Shown: positions 46,745 through 56,054, numbered from the stretch's first letter. The stretch is DNA of 64,000 bases from Neisseriaceae bacterium (GCA_017991555.1 JAGOQM010000001.1:1-64000), one strand, 5' to 3'. The notes: generated by a model from the letters alone, not told the origin. Made by a program: numbers and translations.

Positions 46745-47008
46745 CTTCCAACGCAGACACCGCAGAAAAGCGGCATGATTGAATGGCTCATTCGAACGCT
46801 CAAAGAGCAATGCTTATGGTTCCATAACTTTGAATTACTCAGCGCCGCCAGGTTAGCCTTGGGCCGCTGGTTTCAATTCTATAACCATAAGCGGCCGCAC
46901 CTAAAGATGGAAAACCCTGCTGAAGCGTATGCTTTAACAGCTTATGTTGTGAGAAACCGATGGTTTTTACTTGGCTTATCGCATGCTTATACCGCTCACC
47001 TGCCGTAG
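46745..47008 (+). pseudogene. IS3-family transposase C-terminal remnant
   Basis: The frame encodes the end of an IS3-type DDE transposase (PQKSGMIEWLIRTLKEQC ... YNHKRPHLKMENPAEAYAL). It is nearly the same as the C-terminal part of the minus-strand copy at 48756-49352, but lacks everything upstream and reads on beyond the normal end. A dead fragment of the same insertion sequence. Confidence 0.85.
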
Positions 47009-47034
47009 CGTGGGTAAAGCGCAGCCTACCCACG
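47009..47034. repeat. Short inverted repeat CGTGGGTA/TACCCACG
   Basis: 8-bp perfect stem with a 10-nt loop (AAGCGCAGCC) in the gap after the transposase remnant; resembles dispersed REP-like hairpins. Confidence 0.4.
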
Positions 47035-47148
47035 GCCTTAATGCTTCATGTCACGACAAAACTAAGGCGACGTAGGCTGCACCTCACCACGAAAACCGTT
47101 CCGCTGTGGCATGACGTATCATCTGCCCTTGCCACCCTGTAGCAAACC

Positions 47149-47830
47149 ATGGTTTGTTGTTTGAATAAAACCTAGCTTGAAATTAAAATATTTTAAACTC
47201 ACCGCGCTTGCCCTTAGGTGAAGTACCGTTCCCCTTTTAGCCGCCGAGGCGGTTCGTGCGGGGCCGGGGCTTTAAGGCAAAGTTGTTTGAGTATTTGGCC
47301 GAAGGCTCAAATATGAGTTTTTGCCGCCGGCCACGTGCGGGCCAACGAGGGCACCCGCGTAGCGGGCGGATAAAGTGGGGTGGTTTTTCTTTGCTTCGTT
47401 TCTTTTTGACATCAAAAAGAAATGATGGCGCCCTACAGGGCGAAACCCAACGATTGATCAATAGCGATATTGCCGAAGCATGAATGGTTGTGAGATGTGC
47501 CCTTGAGGTAAGCGGGGCTTTAACTTGAGCGTTTGTTTCGCCGAAGGCGACGTCATTTCTTTTGCGTGGCCAAAAGAAACGAAGCAAAGAAAAGGCCACC
47601 CTGATCCCCGGTCACTTCGTGACTGCCCTCAGCAGAACCTATTGAGCCAGCGCAGGCAAGAGTGCTCTGTCTCCTATAAAAGCGTGGTCGACAGCCACAA
47701 GCTTTTTGCCTGCTTCATCTGGCTCAATAGAACCTACTTCGGCGGCTCTACGGGACGGTACTTCACCTAAGGGATACACTGACAGAAGACCGGTAAAATT
47801 GAGGCATGTCTTCTGCAAACAACAAACCAT
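47149..47830. mobile_element. 682-bp non-autonomous inverted-repeat element
   Basis: Bounded by perfect 15-bp inverted termini, ATGGTTTGTTGTTTG (47149-47163) and CAAACAACAAACCAT (47816-47830). Inside are nested inverted repeats: CCCTTAGGTGAAGTACCG near 47211 with its complement near 47770, and TTTGCTTCGTTTCTTTT near 47390 with its complement near 47575. Short frames inside are not credible genes. It looks like a folded MITE-like or composite repeat. Confidence 0.6.
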
Positions 47831-47863
47831 CGTTATGGTGAACATCGACTGGTTGGAATGTTA

Positions 47864-47986
47864 ATGATGGGTGGTCATCAACCTGTTTTTCAGTATTCAG
47901 CCTCATGGTTAGATAACTCTTTGCCATTTTTCCCTTTAAAGCTTTCTGTGTCCCGAGATTTATATCACGACGATGTCACTGAGTAG
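47864..47986 (+). pseudogene. hipA N-terminal scrap
   Basis: A 40-codon frame reading MGGHQPVFQYSASWL then LPFFPLKLSVSRDLYHDD, which resembles the N-terminal region of HipA toxin kinases. It stops at a TAG, with no kinase domain following. Confidence 0.5.
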
Positions 47987-47992
47987 CTATTG

Positions 47993-48035
47993 CTTTATAA
48001 TCATGAACGGCCACATAAAGGTATCGGCAGTCGAT
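47993..48035 (+). pseudogene. Transposase C-terminal scrap
   Basis: Short stretch encoding YNHERPHKGIG, the usual end region of DDE transposases, joined directly behind the hipA scrap. Confidence 0.45.
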
Positions 48036-48203
48036 GGTAGTATTACAGAAAAAGGCCTCGGCAGCTAAGATTTAAGGCTAAATAGTCAATAAATATAGCA
48101 AGCAGTAATCACCCCATTAACAGCGGTCGACTAGGCTGTTTCTTTTGGCCGGAAGGGGTATACATGGCTTGGTCGGTCACTAATTTTAAAAAAGTTTAAT
48201 GAT

Positions 48204-48539
48204 ATGAATCTATTGAAGCAATTTAAAATAGTCATTGCCCTGCTGGGCTTGGCGGCCATGCCCATTGTATGGGCACAAACGGCTTATCCACAAGACGTGC
48301 AAGCTTTAATTCAGCGTGCGGATGGCTGTGGCCGGGTGATTGAGGCCATGAGTGAGGTAAAGTCGGATAACGCCGAAAGCGCTGAACAGAAACTGGCCGA
48401 CGCCTGTCGTGGCTTAGATCAACAAATCGCCGAGGTCAAAGAGCAATACCAGAACAATCCTGAAGTCATAGAGAAAATAGCAGACTATGATGAGCTTTTT
48501 CAAATGGTGCATTGGCTGCAAGTGGGTGGTTTGATCTAA
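48204..48539 (+). CDS. Small secreted protein of unknown function
   Basis: A 111-aa protein with a clear signal peptide (1-24, ending VWA-Q) and a short, mostly helical, acidic mature part containing two cysteines (DGCGRV and ADACRG) that may form a disulfide. It ends QMVHWLQVGGLI. No family is recognised. It is isolated between mobile-element debris on both sides and has only a weak ribosome-binding site. Confidence 0.6.
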   Translation: MNLLKQFKIVIALLGLAAMPIVWAQTAYPQDVQALIQRADGCGRVIEAMSEVKSDNAESAEQKLADACRGLDQQIAEVKEQYQNNPEVIEKIADYDELFQMVHWLQVGGLI

Positions 48540-48719
48540 GCGATAGAATTAAGTTGCGTTCATCATGTTGATGAGGTAGCTGGCTTCAAAAAAGGTGGCA
48601 GGTTCTTGGCTTCGAAGAAACTGGGTTTACGCCGTAGTGAGGCTGGGTTTTGGCTGATTGAACAGGGGTTTATGTCAAGGATCCATAATTTACCGATGGC
48701 GTGAGTGTAATGACTCAGC

Positions 48720-49507
48720 AGTTTCTGCACAACTTAAGCTGCTAAAGCATACGCTTCAGCAGGGGGTTTTCATCTTTAAAGCCTGGTGCGGCCGCTCATG
48801 GTTATAGAATTGAAACCAACGGCCCAAGGCTAGCCTGGCAGCACTGAGTGATTCAAAGTTATGGAACCATAAGCATTGCTCTTTGACCGTTCGAATAAGC
48901 CGTTCAACCATGCCGTTTTGCTGCGGCTTATGCGGACGTATACACTCTTGAGTCAGGCCATATTGATAGGCCATTGTGGTGTACAACCTAGAAGTAAAAA
49001 CCAAACCGTTGTCGCTCCGAAGAGCCAGGCCAGTAGTGGCCTGGCCTAATGTGCCATAACGATTTAATAAGGCGTCTTCTAAGGCAGCTACGGCAGACTT
49101 GGCATTGCCGTTTTTACTTAGGCTCCACCCCAGTAATTCTCTAGTGTGGCAATCCATCACCAAAGTTAAGGCCGCCCAACGATCCTGGTCACCGCACCAA
49201 ACTCGGGCAATGTCGGTTGACCAGCGTTCATTAGGCGTGAACGCCTCGGATACGCTGCTGGGCACCCTCGGCCTAAAGCCTATTAGCCGCTGCCGACACT
49301 GCCAGTGTTTTAGCTTCATGATCCGCTGCACTGTATTCTTATTTTCACCCAATAAGAAGGCAACAGTACAGACCTGCTTCAGCTTGTTTGAGGATGGCCA
49401 TGATTTGGCTGTCGGTGTATCGAGATACTTTTATATAGAATTCCTTTTTCATAATAATACGAGAAAATTCTATCTTAAAGTACGTTTATTTTTAGGGGGG
49501 ATTACCA
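48720..49507 (-). mobile_element. Internally deleted IS3-family element
   Basis: Reading on the minus strand, an IS end (GGTAATCCCCCC at 49506) and an orfA start (ATG 49452) encode the usual SRYTDSQIMAILKQAEAG. After ~27 residues the frame jumps into the middle of orfB, so roughly 0.5 kb seems deleted. The orfB part runs to about 48735. The insertion truncated the plasmid-type gene to its right. Confidence 0.75.
48756..49352 (-). pseudogene. IS3-family transposase orfB, truncated and frameshifted
   Basis: DDE transposase core (NERWSTDIARVWCG, LVMDCHTRELLGW, LRSDNGLVFTS, QQNGMVERLIRTVKEQC) of the IS3 family, 198 aa. The N-terminal helix-turn-helix part is missing. Near the end a run of five C's shifts the frame so that the normal PAEAYAL ending is lost (ends KMKTPC). 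The plus-strand relative at 46745 keeps the original ending. Not functional. Confidence 0.85.
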
Positions 49508-50217
49508 TCAAAGGCACCCCCGATTTTAAACGGATGATGTATGTCGCAGCGGAAAGCCAGGGCATCAAGATCAAGGGCTATAAGCCGACCAAAGATGATC
49601 TAGACCTAGTGGCGCAGTTACGCTCGGAGCAGTCCTTAAATCAGATCGAGCCAGAAGCCGAACGGTCTCAGGCCGTTGACCAGAACGAACCGGATGCACC
49701 GCCGGAGCCACAGCCAGAAAAGGCACCGGCAGCCACGGCGACTCCAGAGCCGGTAGCCGACGGCTTGACCCCACCGTTGCCAGAAATGGACGACTTGCCG
49801 CCGTATGATGACGCGGCTTTTTATGATGTGCCTTTTGAGGACTTGCCACATGATCCAGGCAATACGTCCCAAACAGAAGCAGTGCCAGGTCAAAATCAAG
49901 ACGTTGACTTCATGGTGGCCAAACATGCCTATATGGCCAAGGCTGAAAAATTAAGCCAGCCGCAGCGTGAAAAGCTGGCCTTTTATGAACGCGCCACCAT
50001 GCAGTCGATTGAGGGTTTAAATGAGCCAGACAAAGCTCAGGCCATCCAAAACTTTTATGAAAGCACTGTGACCCACATGAAAGGCAGCCGCTTGGATTTG
50101 CCGGCGCCGATGTATATTCCGCAAGAGCAGGCCATTGATGGCGGCCCGAGCGTTGGTCAAGGACCATCGTTAAATGATCTTAACCCTAGTGCCGGCGACG
50201 CCGACATTGAACGATAA
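49507..50217 (+). pseudogene. C-terminal remnant of a large plasmid-borne protein (LPD7-like end)
   Basis: The frame continues leftwards into sequence antisense to the transposase, so the native start is lost; only from about 49500 is it real. It begins with TIKGTPDFKRMMYVAAESQGIKIKGYKPT, a motif typical of the end of large polyvalent conjugation-associated domains. An acidic/proline-rich linker follows, then a helical segment (AKHAYMAKAEKLS ... NFYESTVTHMKG) and tail GDADIER. Segment and tail recur in the ArdC-like neighbour. Truncated by the IS3 insertion. Confidence 0.65.
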
Positions 50218-50228
50218 GGAGCCCCGTT

Positions 50229-50468
50229 ATGACGAAACCAATCGAACACGATTTTTTAATGCCAGGTGATGCCGCGTATGAAGATGATTTAACTGCTGAT
50301 GAAGCGCGGGCTTTTGAGCAGATGACTGAAGAACAGATTGAGGCTTATTGGCGTGCCAATACTTCTTATGAAGACATGAAGGCTTATTTAGACGACCCAG
50401 ACACCCCTGCCGTGGTTAAAGACTTTTTAACCTTGGATGGGTGGGCAGAGCATCAGCCAACATCGTAG
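50229..50468 (+). CDS. Small acidic protein of unknown function
   Basis: A 79-aa, strongly acidic, helical protein (LTADEARAFEQMTEEQIEAYW) 11 bp after the truncated gene, with AAGGAG upstream. No family is recognised. In the mobilization cluster and followed by a terminator. Confidence 0.7.
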   Translation: MTKPIEHDFLMPGDAAYEDDLTADEARAFEQMTEEQIEAYWRANTSYEDMKAYLDDPDTPAVVKDFLTLDGWAEHQPTS

Positions 50469-50489
50469 AAACGACTTTTAAACGTTAAA

Positions 50490-50517
50490 CGCCCCTAGCT
50501 TAGCTGGGGGCTTTTTT
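50490..50517 (+). terminator. Intrinsic terminator
   Basis: GCCCCTAGC/GCTGGGGGC stem (loop TTA, one G-U pair) and six T, before the ardC-like gene. Confidence 0.85.
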
Positions 50518-50536
50518 ATGGCTGAAAGGAAGGCGA

Positions 50537-51721
50537 ATGGCAGAAGCAAAAAACACACAGCAAGGCTATGCCGATCAATTGGCACAAAAAATAATTGAGC
50601 AGTTACGCCAGGGCACAGCGCCTTGGCTAAAGCCTTGGTCGCCAGCCGATGGCCAGGACTTGCCTTACAACCACACCACTGGCAACCGCTACAGCGGCAC
50701 CAATAGCCTCATGCTGTCGGTGCAAATGCGTGAAGACCCTCGTTGGATGACCTACAAGCAAGCCAAATCCATTGATTGCCAGGTGCGTAAAGGTGAAAAA
50801 GGGGTGGGCCTGATTAAGCTGATTACCCATAGGGAGATTACCAAGACCGATGCCCAGGGCAAACCGCTGAAGGACGATCAAGGTAAACCGATCAAGGTGT
50901 TTTCTTTGCTGGAGCGGCCCTTTATTAAGGGCTTTACCGTGTTCAACGGTGAGCAAATAGACGGCCTGCCTCGTTGGGAACGTACCCCTTTAACAATGGA
51001 TTGGGTGCCGGATGATCCGGCTGAAACCCTCTTAAAAGCATCGGGTGCCGACATTAAGCATGAGGCCGGCGATCGGGCTTATTACAGCCTGACTAAAGAC
51101 CATATTGTTTTACCCGAACAAAAGCAGTTTCAAAATGCCAGCCTTTATTACGCCACAGCATTACATGAATTAGGACACTGGACGGGGCATCCAGATCGCC
51201 TAGACAGAGACATGAGCGGTGGCTTTGGCTCAGATAATTACGCCAAAGAAGAGCTGCGGGCCGAGATTGCATCGATGATGCTCAATCGTGAGTTGGGCTT
51301 AGAGCATGATCCAGGCCAACACCTGGCTTATGTTCAAAGCTGGATTAAGGCACTGGAGAATGATCCGATGGAGATCATTCACGCGACCCGCGATGCCCAA
51401 AAAATCCAGAACTATGTGCTAGGCCTGGAGCAAGCTCAAGCACCGGTGCCGCAGCCAACCGTTGAAGAGGCTCGATTGGCTGCGGCAAAAGCAAGCTACT
51501 TAGAACAGAGCGTGTTTTTATCTGCTGCCGAGCAGCGCAACCGTAGAGTGCTGGAATACAACGTTGGGCGGCTCATTCAAAGCTTGCCAGAGGATCACAA
51601 AGTAACGGCATGGACTAATTTTTATGAATCAGAGGTGGCCAAGCACCAGCCTGTGTTAGGGCAGCTTAAGGGAAACGATAACCTTATTGGGGGCCAGGAT
51701 GATTTATTTATTGAGCGATAG
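50537..51721 (+). CDS. ardC: ArdC-like antirestriction / ssDNA-binding zincin
   Basis: A 394-aa ArdC-type protein. The N-terminal ssDNA-binding domain (APWLKPWSPADGQDLPYNHTTGNRYSG) is followed by a zincin metallopeptidase domain with H210-E-x-x-H214 (ALHELGHWTGHP). Known ArdC proteins protect incoming DNA from restriction, and the plasmid pSa member is exported to recipients. The C-terminal part (about 315-394) is extra: it contains the AKASYLEQS ... NFYESEV module and the tail DDLFIER, both also found in the truncated neighbour. First gene of the ardC-mobC-relaxase operon. Confidence 0.88.
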   Translation: MAEAKNTQQGYADQLAQKIIEQLRQGTAPWLKPWSPADGQDLPYNHTTGNRYSGTNSLMLSVQMREDPRWMTYKQAKSIDCQVRKGEKGVGLIKLITHREITKTDAQGKPLKDDQGKPIKVFSLLERPFIKGFTVFNGEQIDGLPRWERTPLTMDWVPDDPAETLLKASGADIKHEAGDRAYYSLTKDHIVLPEQKQFQNASLYYATALHELGHWTGHPDRLDRDMSGGFGSDNYAKEELRAEIASMMLNRELGLEHDPGQHLAYVQSWIKALENDPMEIIHATRDAQKIQNYVLGLEQAQAPVPQPTVEEARLAAAKASYLEQSVFLSAAEQRNRRVLEYNVGRLIQSLPEDHKVTAWTNFYESEVAKHQPVLGQLKGNDNLIGGQDDLFIER

Positions 51722-51735
51722 AAATGGAGCAAAAC

Positions 51736-52242
51736 ATGGCTAATTTTAAAGTTCATGGTATCAGTCAAACGGATTACCAAAAGTTAAAGAGCTTGGCCGC
51801 AGAACGCTTAGGCAAAGATAGTGTATCGCTGTTGGCCAAGCAGTTATTGCTGTCATTGTTGGCTGAGGGTGATGCAAAGGAAGTGCCTAAAGCCGAGTCA
51901 AAACATCGTTTAGAGGTGAAGCTAGGGGCCCATGACAGCCAGTATTTATTTACAGCTTCACGGCAGCATGGCCTCTCACCCAACATGATGTTGGTATCTA
52001 TTCTTCGTGGTTACATTACCAAGCACCCCAATTTGTCGGTTAAAGAAATAGAGGTGCTGTATCAATCCAATGGCCAATTATTGCGGATCGGCCGCAACAT
52101 TAATCAGATCGCTCGACAGCTTAATGCAATGGAGGGCGTAAACCTCACCAGTGACCACATTGCCAAGCTGCATACTTTTATTGATGAGCATACAAAAAGG
52201 GTGGGTGACGTGCTGTTGGCCAATAGACGGAGGTTTGGCTAA
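51736..52242 (+). CDS. mobC: MobC-like relaxosome accessory protein
   Basis: A 168-aa mobilization accessory protein. ATG 51736 is preferred over 51724 because GGAG lies 6 nt ahead. The C-terminal half has the MobC-type motif LLRIGRNINQIARQLN. Such proteins bind oriT and help the relaxase open the strand. Its stop overlaps the relaxase start by one base (TAATG). Confidence 0.8.
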   Translation: MANFKVHGISQTDYQKLKSLAAERLGKDSVSLLAKQLLLSLLAEGDAKEVPKAESKHRLEVKLGAHDSQYLFTASRQHGLSPNMMLVSILRGYITKHPNLSVKEIEVLYQSNGQLLRIGRNINQIARQLNAMEGVNLTSDHIAKLHTFIDEHTKRVGDVLLANRRRFG

Positions 52243-53282
52243 TGGATGCCCTAAGTAAAAATATTGATCACTGGTTCTTAGGCTACCAGACTCGTGCGGT
52301 TGGTAAAAAGACCGATGGCCTACCTCTTGGTGGCAAGGGTGGTAGAGGCTCACGAGGAGGTAAGCCACTTAAGCCCAATAGCGGCTTGACCAACTTACGA
52401 GCTGCCGCACAAAAGCATCCTGAGGTTATGGTTAAAATCCCTAAGCGTAAGGGCGCCTCAAACGGCATGAATGGCGTGCGTGGCCATTTAAGCTACATCA
52501 GCCGCAACGGTAAGCTGGCTTTTGAAACTCAAGACGGTGAGATCATCAATGGCAAAAAGGCCATTGAAGCGATGACTAAGGAGTGGCAGCGTTTAAACAT
52601 TCCTGATGAAAGTAAATACCGAGAAGCTTTGAACGTAGTGCTGTCGATGCCGCCAGGCACCAACCCTGATGCAGTTAAGGCAGCTGCGCGCGAGTTTGCC
52701 AAAGAACAGTTTGAAGGGCATCAGTACATGTTTGTGCAACACCTAGATGAAAAGCACCCTCACGTCCACGTTTGTGTGTTGATGCGTGATGAGTTTGGCC
52801 AACGCATGAATCCCCGCAAAAATGACCTGTTTGAATGGCGGGTTCGGTTTGCTGAAAAACTCCGTGACGAAGGCGTACTGTGCGCTGCTACCAGGCGCGT
52901 GCATCGAGGCAAGACCCAGAAGGGTGAGCCTGGCATTCAGCGGCAAATCCGTGGCCGTGGTGCTGTGGGCATTGTTGCCAGGCAAGAGGCCAGGGAGTTG
53001 ATTGAGGCATTAAAAACCAACACCCAACCCAAACACCCCTTTATTAAAAATGCCCTGCAAACGCGGGGCATTATTGTGACGGAGTACGGCAAAATTGCCA
53101 AAGAGCTATACAAGCAGGGGCATAAGGCCGAAGCCAGGATCATCAGTAACCTGGCCAAGGAAACCGCTCAGGCTGACTTTAAAACCAAGGCACAAGATCA
53201 ATTCGAAGCAGCACAGCAACATTTAGCACCGTCTCAACAACAGGGCCAAGATACTGGCCCTGATTCTATTTTAGAACGATAA
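52242..53282 (+). CDS. Relaxase / mobilization nuclease
   Basis: A 346-aa MobP-type (VirD2-like) relaxase. The HUH-type metal site is seen in DEKHPHVHVCVLMRD (His172, His174, His176). Upstream GVRGHLSYISRNG lies where the family carries its early motifs. The nicking tyrosine is not certain; Tyr in LSYISRNG is a candidate. The C-terminal ~100 residues are helical and end SILER. It cleaves oriT and pilots the strand into the recipient. No type IV secretion genes are present, so this is a mobilizable rather than self-transmissible element. Confidence 0.88.
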   Translation: MDALSKNIDHWFLGYQTRAVGKKTDGLPLGGKGGRGSRGGKPLKPNSGLTNLRAAAQKHPEVMVKIPKRKGASNGMNGVRGHLSYISRNGKLAFETQDGEIINGKKAIEAMTKEWQRLNIPDESKYREALNVVLSMPPGTNPDAVKAAAREFAKEQFEGHQYMFVQHLDEKHPHVHVCVLMRDEFGQRMNPRKNDLFEWRVRFAEKLRDEGVLCAATRRVHRGKTQKGEPGIQRQIRGRGAVGIVARQEARELIEALKTNTQPKHPFIKNALQTRGIIVTEYGKIAKELYKQGHKAEARIISNLAKETAQADFKTKAQDQFEAAQQHLAPSQQQGQDTGPDSILER

Positions 53283-53321
53283 CGGGGTTCCCCTTTTTGA
53301 ATTTTAATCTGATCTAAAACG

Positions 53322-53366
53322 AAGCCAGGCTTTGTACCTTAACGGGTGCAAAGCCTGGCTTTTTTA
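53322..53366 (+). terminator. Hairpin terminator, repeated form
   Basis: AAGCCAGGCTTTGTACC pairs with GGTGCAAAGCCTGGCTT, loop TTAACG, then T's. A sister of the hairpin at 37841 with paired (compensating) base changes. It closes the mobilization operon. Confidence 0.75.
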
Positions 53367-53447
53367 GTCACTAAGAATCTGATTAAAAAACTTTCGCTAA
53401 ATGGTGTTTTTCCAAAGGTTGGTAAGGGTAGTGTTTCTGGGAATACT

Positions 53448-53684
53448 TCAGTAGGGTTTTCTTCCAATTGGGGTTGTGCCATGCTGTTGTGTATAATCAC
53501 CAGCAATTTTGGTTTCAATAAAGGCGAGTGGTTGTTGTGCTAAATTGAAGCGTTTAATAGTAATGTTTTGTTTTTTTGCCCAATCTACATCAGAAGCAAA
53601 TGTTACAAGCTTATTGTCTACTTCTGCACCACATACGCCAGAAGAGCAGCATAGGAAAGGGTCAAATAGTTGAATTTTTTCATA
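53448..53684 (-). pseudogene. arsD: arsD remnant (arsenic metallochaperone)
   Basis: The minus-strand frame reads QLFDPFLCCSSGVCGAEVD and WAKKQNITIKRFNLAQQPLAF, the ArsD N-terminal half with its three arsenite-binding cysteines (CC-x4-C). The only start, ATG 53684, is out of frame by one base at a run of six A's. The C-terminal half is replaced by unrelated codons ending at TGA 53448. It is therefore broken at both ends unless slippage in the A-run restores the frame. It lies 25 bp after acr3. Confidence 0.75.
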
Positions 53685-53709
53685 AAATACTCCAAGCCTA
53701 AAGAGAAGG

Positions 53710-54756
53710 TTAGTTAAAATATTTTTTCTTAAGCCATAAGGACACGCTTACTAAAGCAATCAATACGGGTACTTCAACCAGTGGGCCAATTACGGCTGCA
53801 AAAGCAGTGGGAGAGGCCAAGCCGAAAGCAACAATGGCAACGGCAATGGCTAATTCAAAGTTGTTGCCGGCGGCGGTAAAGGCCATAGCAGTGACTTTTG
53901 CATAGCTTTCTCCTGAGAGTTTTCCCATCACAAAGCTGGTGAAAAACATAATGACAAAATAAAGGACGAGGGGAACCGCGATTAATAGGGCATCAAACGG
54001 TAACTTAACAACTTCACCACCTTTTAAGCTGAACATCGCGACAATAGTGAATAGTAATGCAACTAAGGTTATTGGGCTGATTTTTGGTAAGAAGACGGTT
54101 TCATACCAATGCTCACCTTTTCTTTTAACAAGAACACGGCGTGTTAAAAATCCAGCGACAAATGGAATCCCTAAATAAATCAAGACAGCTTGTGCAATAG
54201 TGGTAAAGCCGACATCAATGATGCTGCCCGCTAGCCCAAATAATGGGGGTAGAAATGATAGGTAGAACCAAGCAAAAACACTAAAAAATAAGATTTGAAA
54301 AATAGAGTTAAATGCTACAAGAGCAGCGACATATTGATTATCACCTTCAGCGAGCTGGTTCCAAATTAAAACCATGGCAATACACCGTGACAAGCCAATC
54401 AAGATTAATCCCGTCATGTATTCAGGATAGTCACGCAGGAAAATGACCGCTAAAACAAACATTAAGGCAGGGCCGATGAGCCAGTTTTGAACTAACGACA
54501 TGACCAGTATTTTTTTATCTAAAAAGACCTTAGGCAATGCTGCGTACTTTACTTTAGCAAGTGGTGGGTACATCATGAGGATCAAGCCGATGGCAATAGG
54601 AATATTGGTTGAACCTATGGTGAGGCTATTGATTTTTTGGGGTAGATTTTCAAAAGTCATGCTTAAAATAATGCCTAACCCCATTGCGACAAAAATCCAT
54701 AAGGTTAAATATCTATCTAAGAAAGACAGTTTCTTTTTTTGAGTCATGCAAACCAT
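53710..54756 (-). CDS. acr3: Arsenite efflux transporter ACR3
   Basis: Ten-helix inner-membrane arsenite exporter of the ACR3 family (348 aa, usual length). It has the essential membrane cysteine in [21 protein letters not shown] and the [14 protein letters not shown] segment with the conserved Glu in a later helix. It expels As(III) made by the reductase next to it. Lies 30 bp after arsC. Confidence 0.95.
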   Translation of the reverse strand: MVCMTQKKKLSFLDRYLTLWIFVAMGLGIILSMTFENLPQKINSLTIGSTNIPIAIGLILMMYPPLAKVKYAALPKVFLDKKILVMSLVQNWLIGPALMFVLAVIFLRDYPEYMTGLILIGLSRCIAMVLIWNQLAEGDNQYVAALVAFNSIFQILFFSVFAWFYLSFLPPLFGLAGSIIDVGFTTIAQAVLIYLGIPFVAGFLTRRVLVKRKGEHWYETVFLPKISPITLVALLFTIVAMFSLKGGEVVKLPFDALLIAVPLVLYFVIMFFTSFVMGKLSGESYAKVTAMAFTAAGNNFELAIAVAIVAFGLASPTAFAAVIGPLVEVPVLIALVSVSLWLKKKYFN

Positions 54757-54786
54757 AAGTAGGCCCTTTTTCTGATATTTGTAGAA

Positions 54787-55281
54787 TTATTGAAATGATT
54801 GATTGAAAAAATTCTGGCCAATTAAGTCTAGTTCAATCTTTAATTGTTGTGGGTCATCGGTTAAAGTAGCCAAAGGCAGGTCTAGAAAAGCTTCTATGCC
54901 ATTACTTAAGCTTGCATATGTAGATTCAAATACAGCTAAAATTTGCTGTTCAGATCCTGTGGCATCTGCTGGATCTGATAGACCCCAATGAGTTTTAACG
55001 GCTTTACCTAAATATAGTGGACAAGTTTCACCAGCAGCTGAGGCACAAACAGTAATGGCTATATCAGGTGTCTTTGGGAGATCGTTCCATGTTTTACTGT
55101 GTAATTCGGTCGCATCAATACCGTGATTTTCAAGAATTCTTAAGCTGTATGGATTAACCGTACCAGTTGGTTGGCTGCCAGCACTCATGGCTTGCCAGCC
55201 TATAGGTGCTTTATGATTGAAGAGTGCCTCTGCTAAAATAGAGCGGCAAGAATTACCGGTACATAAAAATAATATATTCAT
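54787..55281 (-). CDS. arsC: Arsenate reductase, LMW-phosphatase type
   Basis: Reduces arsenate to arsenite (164 aa). The N-terminal LMW-PTP loop C7-T-G-N-S-C-R13 and the later cysteines in VCASAAGETCP indicate the thioredoxin-coupled three-cysteine mechanism. WGLSDPADATG carries the general-acid Asp. 13 bp after arsH; GGAAAA before its ATG. Confidence 0.92.
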   Translation of the reverse strand: MNILFLCTGNSCRSILAEALFNHKAPIGWQAMSAGSQPTGTVNPYSLRILENHGIDATELHSKTWNDLPKTPDIAITVCASAAGETCPLYLGKAVKTHWGLSDPADATGSEQQILAVFESTYASLSNGIEAFLDLPLATLTDDPQQLKIELDLIGQNFFNQSFQ

Positions 55282-55294
55282 ATATTTTCCTAAA

Positions 55295-56005
55295 TTAGAC
55301 TTTTGCTAAATCTTTAGCAACAGCGGTATATGCTTCATTGATAGCACTTTTACGTTCTGAATAACGATTTACCAAATAATCACTTTGTGTGCGTGTGAGA
55401 AGGGTAAATTTCATTAGCTCTTCCATAACATCAATTAGGCGGTCTTGATAGTTTGAAGGCTTCATGCTGCCATCGGCATTGAACTCTTCGTAGGCTTTGG
55501 GGATTGATGACTGATTAGGGATGGTAATCATCCTCATCCAGCGGCCAAGAATACGTAAAGCGTTCACGGTATTGAAGGATTGGGAACCACCGCATACTTG
55601 CATAACGGCTAGGGTTCGGCCTTGAGTGGGGCGCACAGAGCCTTCTGTTAAGGGCAACCAATCAATTTGATTTTTAAATAGGGCAGTCATGTTGCCGTGA
55701 CGTTCTGGACTACACCATACTTGCCCTTCAGACCATAAAGATAACTCACGCAGCTCTTGTACCTTAGGGTGGTTGGCTTGCTCTTCTGATACAACAGGTA
55801 AGCCCTCTGGGTTAAATACTTTCGTTTCCGCACCCAATGCATTTAGAATTCGTTGCGCTTCTTCAATGGCAAAACGACTATAAGACTGCTGCCTGAGTGA
55901 GCCATAAAGTAGTAAGATTCTTGGTCTGTGAGTTGGATTTTTGTGGCGGTTTAGTTCCAATTGAGTGATGATATTGTGGTAATCATCCATGTGATTGTCG
56001 TTCAT
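55295..56005 (-). CDS. arsH: ArsH NADPH-dependent FMN reductase
   Basis: Flavoprotein of the ArsH family (236 aa) that oxidises organoarsenicals. ATG 56005 is used, five nt after GGAGG; the frame also extends to a TTG at 56029. It has the FMN-binding loop [22 protein letters not shown], and [23 protein letters not shown]. Preceded by its own ArsR-like operator. Confidence 0.93.
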   Translation of the reverse strand: MNDNHMDDYHNIITQLELNRHKNPTHRPRILLLYGSLRQQSYSRFAIEEAQRILNALGAETKVFNPEGLPVVSEEQANHPKVQELRELSLWSEGQVWCSPERHGNMTALFKNQIDWLPLTEGSVRPTQGRTLAVMQVCGGSQSFNTVNALRILGRWMRMITIPNQSSIPKAYEEFNADGSMKPSNYQDRLIDVMEELMKFTLLTRTQSDYLVNRYSERKSAINEAYTAVAKDLAKV

Positions 56006-56024
56006 GTGGCCTCCATTATGATAA

Positions 56025-56040
56025 TTCAACTACTATTGAA
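56025..56040. promoter_or_regulatory. ArsR operator candidate before arsH
   Basis: TTCAACTACTATTGAA, a 16-bp dyad nearly matching the site upstream of arsR; suggests a second ArsR-controlled promoter. Confidence 0.6.
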
Positions 56041-56054
56041 ATGATGGGTAAAAA

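Noticed and set aside
47237..47770. Short frames on both strands within the 682-bp element
   Set aside because: Sequence is explained by nested inverted repeats; frames lack start signals and resemble no protein.
49099..49506. N-terminal part of the long frame reaching 50217
   Set aside because: It is antisense to the IS3 transposase; only the part after the IS end is genuine protein sequence.
37841..53366. The two similar hairpins as integron attC sites
   Set aside because: No integrase, no cassettes, and the core motifs are not at the stem ends; T-runs fit terminators better.
53346..53543. 65-codon plus-strand frame after the relaxase terminator
   Set aside because: Begins inside the hairpin and is antisense to the arsD remnant.
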